From UBA6770 sp965661115 (lineage in GTDB: Bacteria > Bacteroidota > Bacteroidia > Flavobacteriales_G > Salibacteraceae), in the NCBI GenBank assembly GCA_965661115.1, contig CBFICO010000107.1:1-8086 (forward strand): DNA of 8,086 bases. The letters run 5' to 3'. The stretch's first letter is position 1. Each line of letters opens with the position of its first letter. The notes beneath the pieces were generated by a model, which was not told the DNA's origin, searched no databases, and was given only the letters and a program-made list of their open reading frames with translations. Shown in pieces: positions 1-4,954 of this stretch. The translations under genes were made by a program, and so were the position numbers.

Positions 1-1
1 T

Positions 2-109
2 GCACAAGTTAGCGAATGGAAAAAAATGGATGAAATCAAAAGATTTTATTTTGAAGTAAATAAAAAATTTAATCCTGAATATATAGAGTTAATTAATAAA
101 GTAAAGTAA
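2..109 (+). CDS. 3' end of an unidentified gene (truncated by window edge)
   Basis: An open frame enters from the left edge and runs 35 codons to a TAA at 107-109. The visible tail is hydrophilic and lysine-rich, beginning AQVSEWKKMDEIKRFYFEV and ending LINKVK. No motif is recognisable and no family can be assigned. No terminator-like hairpin follows immediately. A tRNA-like 3' fragment lies about 50 bases downstream on the other strand, so this gene could be the last gene of an integrated element, but that is inference. The frame could also be chance, since it is short and AT-rich, although its amino-acid composition is ordinary for a protein C-terminus. Confidence 0.5.
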   Translation, partial: AQVSEWKKMDEIKRFYFEVNKKFNPEYIELINKVK

Positions 110-160
110 CGAAGAAAAAACGTAGAGCAATAGTTGAAGACAGTCATTTCTTTGAATTAA

Positions 161-187
161 AAAGTGGGAGCCGGAGAGTTTCGAACT
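161..187 (-). other. Possible tRNA 3'-end remnant (attachment-site scar)
   Basis: On the minus strand this reads AGTTCGAAACTCTCC, then GGCTCCC, A and CTTT. That matches the layout of a tRNA 3' end: a TTCGAAA T-loop, a CTCTC 3' half of the T-stem, a seven-base GGCTCCC acceptor strand and a discriminator A. The 5' half of the T-stem should be GAGAG but reads CTCAG, and no anticodon or D arm follows upstream. The match therefore breaks off inside the T arm, as expected at an att site left by integration into a tRNA 3' end. The isotype cannot be told. A chance match cannot be excluded. Confidence 0.35.
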
Positions 188-380
188 GAGCTTATAATCA
201 ATTTATTTAAAGATAGTAAAAAACTTAAAAAATCTGAAATCAAACTATTTCGAGGAGGATTTAATCAAAATATTTAATTGAAAAATCTTCTGAGAAATAA
301 GAGTCATTATGTGATGAGTATCAATTAAGTCTTTTGGAGTTAGTCTTATGTTCGATATTTCAATAGAGTTATCTACTAGT

Positions 381-414
381 AAAGACTCAAATTTAGTTTT
401 GGGTCTTTTTTTTT
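381..414 (+). terminator. Intrinsic terminator without an identified gene
   Basis: An 11-bp stem (381-391 with 398-408, one G-T wobble) closes a six-base TTTAGT loop. Its 3' arm runs into a T-run at 406-414. The structure is a canonical rho-independent terminator for plus-strand transcription. No plausible coding sequence precedes it within 200 bases. Confidence 0.7.
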
Positions 415-422
415 GAAGTAGT

Positions 423-538
423 TTTCAATAATTGTTGACAGGACGAGAAGCCGTGTCTACCGACAGGCAGGCTGTGCCGAACTTGATTCGGTAAGTGCTT
501 TCCCTCCGCCTATGATCGGGCAGGCGCCACTATTGAAA
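423..538. repeat. GC-rich hairpin island bounded by inverted repeat
   Basis: TTTCAATA at 423-430 and TATTGAAA at 531-538 form an 8-bp inverted repeat around a core of about 61% GC (441-530), unlike the AT-rich surroundings. The core holds three small hairpins: TGTC/GACA at 454-465, CCGAA/TTCGG at 477-491, and CGCCT/AGGCG at 507-526. GGCAGGC occurs twice, at 466-472 and 519-525. The CCGAACTTGATTCGG and ACCGACAGGCAGG pieces resemble short palindromic repeats dispersed between genes in many Flavobacteriia, from general knowledge. The island may be a repeat mosaic, a non-autonomous mobile element or a structured RNA. Confidence 0.5.
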
Positions 539-540
539 GG

Positions 541-566
541 CTCAAATTGGGTTTGAGTTTTTTTTT
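541..566 (+). terminator. Intrinsic terminator after the GC-rich island
   Basis: CTCAAA (541-546) pairs with TTTGAG (552-557) around a TTGGG loop, followed by nine T at 558-566. Its sequence resembles the terminator at 381-414 (both contain CTCAAATT, TTGRGT and a T-run), which suggests a duplicated terminator flanking the island. Confidence 0.65.
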
Positions 567-643
567 CAAAAGTTCCAACCCACAATTAACAAACTAGTGT
601 TATTTAAAAAACAATCAATTAAAGCTTGTTAGGTTGGCATTGT

Positions 644-651
644 TACTTTTG
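644..651 (+). promoter_or_regulatory. Candidate -7 box of lipoprotein gene 1
   Basis: TACTTTTG fits the Bacteroidota -7 consensus TAnnTTTG exactly and lies 22 bases before the ATG at 674. No well-spaced -33 TTTG is present. The nearest TTG (626-628) is only 15 bases upstream, so the assignment rests on the -7 match alone. Confidence 0.35.
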
Positions 652-673
652 CCTAAATTAAAAAACAATTATT

Positions 674-904
674 ATGAAGAATTTAATGTTGGCGGGAGCC
701 TTAGGATTAATGGTATTTGGTTTTTCGTCATGTAAAAAAGATTACGATTGTAAATGTTCGGTTACCGTTTTAGGTTTTACTGCTGATACTACTATCAGTG
801 TTGGAAAACTTTCTAAGACAGACGCAGAAGATCAGTGTAGTGCAAAAGCAACTGAATTGGGAATTTCTCAATTTGGTGGTTCTTGCGAAGCACAGAAAAA
901 ATAG
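674..904 (+). CDS. Small cysteine-rich lipoprotein (copy 1)
   Basis: This 76-residue lipoprotein has unknown function. Residues 1-19 form a signal peptide (MKN, then a hydrophobic run) ending in the lipobox FSSC, so Cys20 would be lipidated and the protein anchored in a membrane facing the periplasm or cell surface. The mature part opens CKKDYDCKC and has four further cysteines, C26, C28, C55 and C71. It shares this pattern with the genes at 1047, 1317 and 2563, which identifies a local paralogous family. The even number of non-lipid cysteines would allow two disulfides (inference). The lysine and acidic residues after the lipid Cys recall the surface-export signal of Bacteroidota lipoproteins. 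It is probably monocistronic: it has a candidate -7 box at 644 and a strong terminator at 927. The ATG is preceded by an A-rich leader with no Shine-Dalgarno sequence. Confidence 0.85.
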   Translation: MKNLMLAGALGLMVFGFSSCKKDYDCKCSVTVLGFTADTTISVGKLSKTDAEDQCSAKATELGISQFGGSCEAQKK

Positions 905-926
905 TCAAACCATTAGTTTGATTGTT

Positions 927-952
927 AAGGCACCTTTTGGTGCCTTTTTTTT
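927..952 (+). terminator. Terminator of lipoprotein gene 1
   Basis: AAGGCACC (927-934) pairs with GGTGCCTT (939-946) around a TTTT loop, and the T-run covers 945-952. A second weaker hairpin, TCAAAC/GTTTGA (905-921), sits directly after the stop codon. Confidence 0.85.
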
Positions 953-1007
953 GCTCAGTGGTTATAAAAAGAAAAGTTGATTTTGCTGTTGTATTAACAG
1001 ATATTTC

Positions 1008-1015
1008 TACAGTTG
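1008..1015 (+). promoter_or_regulatory. Weak candidate -7 box of lipoprotein copy 2
   Basis: TACAGTTG matches TAnnTTTG with one mismatch, 31 bases before the ATG at 1047. A TTG at 989-991 lies 16 bases upstream as a possible -33 element. This is suggestive only. Confidence 0.25.
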
Positions 1016-1046
1016 CAGTAATTCTAACTTATTAAATTTAATTACT

Positions 1047-1244
1047 ATGAAAAAGGTTTTATCATTAGCAGCAGCTGGATTAATGATCGCTGGTTTATCT
1101 TCTTGTTAAAAAGAATATACTTGTGAGTGTACTGCTACAGTATTCGGTATCACTAGTTCAACTACAATTAAAGATACTAAGAAAAATGCTGAAGAAGCTT
1201 GTGACGCTGGTGACAGCGCAGTTACTTCTTGCGAAATCAAATAA
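1047..1244 (+). pseudogene. Lipoprotein copy 2, interrupted by an in-frame stop
   Basis: The frame from ATG 1047 encodes a signal peptide with lipobox LSSC (Cys20), then TAA at 1107-1109, then an uninterrupted continuation beginning KEYTCEC and ending CEIK before TAA at 1242-1244. Copies 1 and 3 have CKK where this copy has C-stop-K, so a single A-to-T change at 1107 (AAA to TAA) explains the break. Without the stop it would be a 65-residue lipoprotein with lipid Cys20 plus C26, C28, C52 and C62, the family pattern. No other stop or frameshift is present, and it keeps its own terminator (1262-1289), so inactivation is recent or the base is a sequencing error. As written, only a 20-residue stub ending at the lipobox Cys would be made. 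Confidence 0.85.
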
Positions 1245-1261
1245 TTTTTACCAATTATTGG

Positions 1262-1289
1262 AAAAAGCCGCAGTTTGCGGCTTTTTTTT
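1262..1289 (+). terminator. Terminator of lipoprotein copy 2
   Basis: GCCGCA (1267-1272) pairs with TGCGGC (1276-1281) around a GTT loop, extended by A-T pairs (A-run 1262-1266 with T-run 1282-1286). The T-run continues to 1289. The flanking A- and T-runs would let it work in both directions. Confidence 0.85.
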
Positions 1290-1302
1290 GCTCTTATTTT
1301 TG
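1274..1302 (+). promoter_or_regulatory. Candidate promoter of lipoprotein 3 and the redox gene
   Basis: TTTG at 1274-1277 and TATTTTTG at 1295-1302 match the Bacteroidota -33 (TTTG) and -7 (TAnnTTTG) elements with a 17-base spacer. The -7 box ends 14 bases before the ATG at 1317, giving a very short leader. The -33 element lies inside the loop and 3' arm of the preceding terminator, so promoter and terminator share DNA. Confidence 0.4.
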
Positions 1303-1316
1303 TCTAAAACTGTATT

Positions 1317-1517
1317 ATGCGTGTAACTCTCTTTCTTTTTGGTACCTTGCTTTTGGTCACTTCATGTAAAAAGGAGTATGCTTGTGAGTGTTTTGTCGGT
1401 CAACAATCTTTGGGGGCAAAAACTCAGATTCTAAAAAAATCAGAAGCGGAAGATTGGTGTAAAAACAACGAGGCACAGAACGGTAGCCAAATCATAACGT
1501 GCGAACTGGTAGATTAA
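1317..1517 (+). CDS. Small cysteine-rich lipoprotein (copy 3)
   Basis: This 66-residue lipoprotein has unknown function. A short hydrophobic signal peptide ends in lipobox VTSC (Cys17), followed by CKKEYACEC and then C48 in the stretch SEAEDWC and C62 near the end. The four non-lipid cysteines (C23, C25, C48, C62) have the same order as in the neighbouring copies, although sequence between them has diverged. Its signal peptide differs from the others (MRVTLFLFG rather than MKK or MKN followed by small residues), so it is not a very recent duplicate. Only 7 bases separate its stop from the membrane redox gene, with no terminator between. The two are very likely cotranscribed, which ties the lipoprotein family to a thioredoxin-like partner. 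The start at 1317 is fixed by the signal peptide and by the promoter-like sequence ending at 1302. Confidence 0.82.
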   Translation: MRVTLFLFGTLLLVTSCKKEYACECFVGQQSLGAKTQILKKSEAEDWCKNNEAQNGSQIITCELVD

Positions 1518-1524
1518 TACTATA

Positions 1525-2484
1525 ATGGAGTTAAACTTAAACAGAAGCTTTTTATTACGATACATCCTGCAGTTTTTAATTGCTGTGGTATTCATTATTT
1601 CAAGCTACTTGAAACTATATCCAATTGAACCTTTTGAATTAACCTTAGTGGATTCGGGTTTAATTTCTTGGACCCTAGCTCCTTATATTGCCAGAATACT
1701 CATATCACTAGAGGCTATTATTGGTATTGCTTTGTTGGTGAATACTAGGTTCTCTATTTATTTCTTAAAATCGGCACTTTATCTAACTTTATTTTTCTGT
1801 GTGTACTTACTGCTTCTGTGGTACTTTAGAGGAAACGACATAAACTGTGGCTGCTTTGGGAATAACTTTGTCATGACTCCGGTTGAATCGCTTTTAAAGA
1901 ATGCAGTTATACTGCTGATTACCCTTTTAGCAATCCGACTTTACAAGCCAAATAACTTTGGACTTGGCAGGCTGTATGTAATAGGCTCAATCGTTTTATT
2001 GAGTTTGCCATTTATCTTAAATCCTTTAGCTAGTTTTCATTCAAGTCCAGATAATACGGAATATCCGTATAAGTTCGATACTGAACTGATTCCTGATAGT
2101 ATTTACCAGCAGGTTCCTAAAAACCTATTAAAGGGTGAGCATTTGGTTGCATTTTTAAGTGTAACGTGCCCACATTGTAGGGTAGCGGCACAAAAGATTA
2201 GAGTGGCCAACCAAGAGTTAGATATTCCACCTGTATTTGCTTTTTTTATCGGTGATGAATCTAAAATGGCCGATTTTGAATTTGAATCAGGAACCAAACT
2301 CAACTACATCATGTATCGCGACAATTCATTTTTTAAGTTTAACAATGGCGTTCTTCCAACAGTACTATTAGTAAAAGATGGACAGGTATTAAGACGTTGG
2401 TCTGGTGGTTCTTTTAATTATGATGAAATAGCCAAAATACCTACCTATTTGCAGTACGAAGATTTACCGAGCAGCCTAGAGTAA
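1525..2484 (+). CDS. MauE/DoxX-like membrane protein fused to a thioredoxin-like domain
   Basis: This 319-residue inner-membrane protein probably handles thiol-disulfide exchange. Five hydrophobic segments lie at about 10-28, 51-73, 79-100, 117-140 and 148-170. They form a MauE/DoxX-type domain with the CGCFG motif (C108, C110) between segments 3 and 4. The C-terminal part, about 203-310, has a thioredoxin-like fold signature: a CPHC active site (C215, C218) after a beta strand, and LPT (Pro278, the likely cis-proline) ahead of a KDG turn. With the N-terminus inside and arginine/lysine loops after segments 2 and 4, both cysteine pairs face the periplasm. In methylamine utilisation, MauE and the thioredoxin-like MauD are separate proteins that help disulfide maturation; here the two functions appear fused. 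Electron or disulfide transfer between the two pairs is inferred. It follows lipoprotein copy 3 by 7 bases, suggesting those four-cysteine proteins as substrates. No terminator is evident after it. Confidence 0.8.
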   Translation: MELNLNRSFLLRYILQFLIAVVFIISSYLKLYPIEPFELTLVDSGLISWTLAPYIARILISLEAIIGIALLVNTRFSIYFLKSALYLTLFFCVYLLLLWYFRGNDINCGCFGNNFVMTPVESLLKNAVILLITLLAIRLYKPNNFGLGRLYVIGSIVLLSLPFILNPLASFHSSPDNTEYPYKFDTELIPDSIYQQVPKNLLKGEHLVAFLSVTCPHCRVAAQKIRVANQELDIPPVFAFFIGDESKMADFEFESGTKLNYIMYRDNSFFKFNNGVLPTVLLVKDGQVLRRWSGGSFNYDEIAKIPTYLQYEDLPSSLE

Positions 2485-2562
2485 TTGCTGTATTTTTCCT
2501 TTCCCAACTTTATGTCTTACCAAAAACACATATACTTGTAAAAACAAAAAATTCAAATTGAG

Positions 2563-2790
2563 ATGAAAAAGTTAGGAATGTTGGCAGCGGCTTTCTTTAT
2601 GGTAGCTGGAATGAGTTCATGTATTAAAGATTATGATTGTAATTGTAAATCTACTGCTTCTGATGGTACAGTAACTGAAAGTTCTACTGTTGTTAAAGGA
2701 ACTAAGAAAACTTCAGAAACCTTGTGTAATGAGTTAGACTCAGAAGTTGGTTCTGGTGAGTTTAAAATTACAACTGACTGTAGTATTTAA
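2563..2790 (+). CDS. Small cysteine-rich lipoprotein (copy 4)
   Basis: This 75-residue lipoprotein has unknown function. Its signal peptide (MKKLGMLAAAFF onward) ends in lipobox MSSC with Cys20, and the mature part begins CIKDYDCNC. Further cysteines are C55 and C73, giving the same lipid-Cys plus four-Cys layout as copies 1 to 3. The KDYDC stretch is shared exactly with copy 1. The central part is rich in Ser and Thr (about residues 30-54), as in many exported flexible proteins. It lies 78 bases after the redox gene. A weak -7-like TATACTTG at 2531-2538 could give it its own transcript, or it may be read through from 1317. It ends at a strong intrinsic terminator that also closes the plus-strand block. 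Confidence 0.85.
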   Translation: MKKLGMLAAAFFMVAGMSSCIKDYDCNCKSTASDGTVTESSTVVKGTKKTSETLCNELDSEVGSGEFKITTDCSI

Positions 2791-2810
2791 TTAAGTAAAA
2801 ACACTTGATA

Positions 2811-2840
2811 AAATCCTCGAAATTTTCGGGATTTTTTTTT
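2811..2840 (+). terminator. Terminator of lipoprotein gene 4, at the convergent junction
   Basis: AAATCC (2811-2816) pairs with GGATTT (2829-2834). The helix continues as CGAA/TTCG after one bulged T, and a T-run reaches 2840. The stop codon of the minus-strand HhH gene begins only two bases further on. The minus-strand side has few T after the stem, so it serves mainly the plus strand. Confidence 0.75.
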
Positions 2841-2842
2841 GC

Positions 2843-4954
2843 CTAAAACTTCCAAATAAGCTGACTTTTCAATTCAGTTCTTACCCTTGATGCTATTAAA
2901 TCTTTACCTGAACCAAAATAGTCTCTATCGGCCAAATAGGTTTGTGCCACCTTACAATTTACGGTTAAACTCTCATTTATTTTGTAACGCAACACTGTAT
3001 AAACTCTACTTCCAGTTAAATAATATGCGGGTACATTAAATTGGTAGAGTAAGTCGTGCTCGTACGCGTAAATTCTGGCATCGTAATCCTGAGCATCAAA
3101 CAAAGCGTAGCGTAATTTTAGCGTTAGTTTATTTTCTAATAGATTGAAATATAGATCATTGTAGAATAAGTAGCCATACACTTTTTCTTCTGGTTGATGT
3201 TCAAAATCTCTCACTTCAATTCTACTTCTAAACCCCAGCCATTTGGTTAAATCGGTACTGTATTGTATTCTGTAACGGTTTGATGTTTCGGTTGATAATT
3301 CATTGATGAACACCTCCTTTTTAGGCATGTTTCTGTCTCTAGTTTCGTTTCTGTAAAGCAACAGAATTTCTTGTTTTCTATCTGGTCTGTAGGTCAGTTG
3401 TCCGCTAAACTCTTGACCCTGTGCCGGTGCATCAGCTCGGTAAGATAACCACGGAAATTGGTAAACATCATAAAAGGAGTGTATGACTACATTTTTAACC
3501 GGATACAACTCAATACCAAAATATACCCCTGATTCATTGATGACTCCAGCACGTTCACCAAAGGCATTGGCGTATTGCGATTGAAAGTCTTTTTCGTAAT
3601 GCCTTTGTAAAATGCTCATTTTTAGTCTGCTATCTAGGTTGAGCAGAACACCATTTAGTGTGGCAAACCCGTTATTTAAGCAATGGGCTGTTTCACCAAA
3701 AAAATGGATTTTACCTATCGTTCCTTGGTAATCAATACCAAAATTTGTGAGCTGATCTCCCCCAAAATCGTGAAATTGATAAAAAACAGCATTCCTGTAA
3801 AAAGCACTGCTATAACTAGACTGAACACCACTAATTCCTAACTGAAAAAACTTCAAATCAACGCCTAATCTTCCGGCAAAAAGTTGTTCTTTAATAGCGT
3901 CTTTATCTTCTAACTCAGAGGGCATTCTGTGCATTCCACTCAACTGGAAAGAACTAAAACTGACCGATTCTTCGCCGGTAAGTGTATCCAGTTCTAGGTT
4001 GATGTTTCCGTCAATTTGTTTTTGAGAATAGGCGAGTGTTACGTTGATTTTATCTGTACCTAAAACGGCTGCAGCGCCTCGTAGAAATAGATTTTCATCA
4101 GCCGACGTGTAGGGTCTTATTTGCTGAGCGTATCGTTTTACGTTTACGGTTTGAGTAGGTGATTTTCTGAAGCCAAAACCCGACCAAGCTGTTAATCCTT
4201 GTCCCATTTGTAATTGATAATCACCAATAGCCAACCTTTTTACAGGTCCCATATCTTGCAGGAATAGGTGAGCAGAATAAAAATCAAAACCATTTGGCTG
4301 GCTGCCTCTAGCAAACTCTTCTCCCGGGTCTTTTTCGCCTGTAATTCCTGCACTTATTTTCTGGCCGTATCTAAATCTATACCTAGCATACAATCTATTC
4401 GGACTACCCAAGTATCGGGCGTTTGGGTTTTCAGCTAAGGCAGAATCAGATATTTCACTGTAAGCTAATGAGTTTGGAAGAACACGTGTGTGTCTGGTTA
4501 TGAGCTCATGTCTTCCGTATTTGATTACGTTTTTTGCCTTTATTTTTCTCTTTTCCTGTATCGGTTCAACGGTTAAAAACGGTAAAATTTGCTTTATAAT
4601 TTCTGTGTCAAAACCGTCAATGGTTCTTAACTCATATAAACTTGAAAAGCCGTTGTTTTTAGATTGGTAGTACAACAACGATTGGATTTGAAAATCATTT
4701 AGCAATTGCAGGTTAAGCAACTCTTCTTTTGTGGCAGAGTTTAAATTAATAGGGTGCTCCAAGTAATAATAAAGCTCGTCGAATAGGGTAGTAAGGTCAA
4801 TTTCTTCAGCATCGAGAGATTGCAGTAAATACTCAATTCGGTCTTCAATAATTTGGGTGGATTGTTTATCGGTTTTTGGGTCTTTTTGTGCAAGAAGCTT
4901 TATTGATGCAAACAGAATAAATACTAGCAATATGGTTTTTAACCAGTTATTCAT
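2843..4954 (-). CDS. Helix-hairpin-helix domain outer-membrane beta-barrel protein
   Basis: This 703-residue exported protein combines a short HhH module with a long predicted outer-membrane barrel. Residues 1-22 are a signal peptide, probably cut after LLA. A charged linker follows, then two HhH-like repeats at about 69-129, starting INLNSATKEELLNLQLL and continuing through GFSSLYELRTIDGF, as in ComEA-type DNA-binding domains. From about residue 145 to the end, the sequence alternates aromatic and polar residues and ends SQLIWKF with a C-terminal Phe, typical of beta barrels. Bacteroidota genomes often carry such proteins, annotated only by the HhH domain; function is unknown. Nucleic-acid binding at the envelope is possible, but HhH modules also mediate protein contacts. 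The ATG at 4952-4954 sits inside the last codons of the upstream PorV/PorQ-like gene (8-base overlap, ATGAATAA), indicating translational coupling and likely joint function. Confidence 0.8.
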   Translation of the reverse strand: MNNWLKTILLVFILFASIKLLAQKDPKTDKQSTQIIEDRIEYLLQSLDAEEIDLTTLFDELYYYLEHPINLNSATKEELLNLQLLNDFQIQSLLYYQSKNNGFSSLYELRTIDGFDTEIIKQILPFLTVEPIQEKRKIKAKNVIKYGRHELITRHTRVLPNSLAYSEISDSALAENPNARYLGSPNRLYARYRFRYGQKISAGITGEKDPGEEFARGSQPNGFDFYSAHLFLQDMGPVKRLAIGDYQLQMGQGLTAWSGFGFRKSPTQTVNVKRYAQQIRPYTSADENLFLRGAAAVLGTDKINVTLAYSQKQIDGNINLELDTLTGEESVSFSSFQLSGMHRMPSELEDKDAIKEQLFAGRLGVDLKFFQLGISGVQSSYSSAFYRNAVFYQFHDFGGDQLTNFGIDYQGTIGKIHFFGETAHCLNNGFATLNGVLLNLDSRLKMSILQRHYEKDFQSQYANAFGERAGVINESGVYFGIELYPVKNVVIHSFYDVYQFPWLSYRADAPAQGQEFSGQLTYRPDRKQEILLLYRNETRDRNMPKKEVFINELSTETSNRYRIQYSTDLTKWLGFRSRIEVRDFEHQPEEKVYGYLFYNDLYFNLLENKLTLKLRYALFDAQDYDARIYAYEHDLLYQFNVPAYYLTGSRVYTVLRYKINESLTVNCKVAQTYLADRDYFGSGKDLIASRVRTELKSQLIWKF

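Larger units (their letters stand above)
110..673. other. Gene-poor stretch, 564 bases
   Basis: I see no convincing gene here. It contains a minus-strand tRNA-like 3' fragment (161-187), two intrinsic terminators (381-414, 541-566), a GC-rich hairpin island between them (423-538), and the leader of the first lipoprotein gene (567-673). An open frame at 161-277 (37 codons, no ATG, one GTG at 164) could be a decayed gene remnant but has no recognisable motif. The terminators have no identifiable gene in front of them, so an untranslated RNA or a deleted gene may have used this space. Confidence 0.6.

Noticed and set aside
161..277. Open frame of 37 codons (no ATG, GTG at 164) ending FRGGFNQNI
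   Set aside because: No ATG, no recognisable motif and overlap with the tRNA-like fragment; at most a gene remnant, so mentioned only in the gene-poor stretch entry.
394..401. TAGTTTTG as a -7 promoter box
   Set aside because: It lies in the loop and 3' arm of the terminator at 381-414, with no suitable -33 element or downstream gene.
348..416. Short ATG frame of 22 codons before a terminator
   Set aside because: Its last third is the terminator hairpin and T-run itself, so it is very unlikely to be coding.
1123..1326. Open frame of 67 codons overlapping lipoprotein copy 2
   Set aside because: It runs in another frame over the decayed copy 2 and through its terminator; the in-frame paralog alignment explains the sequence better.
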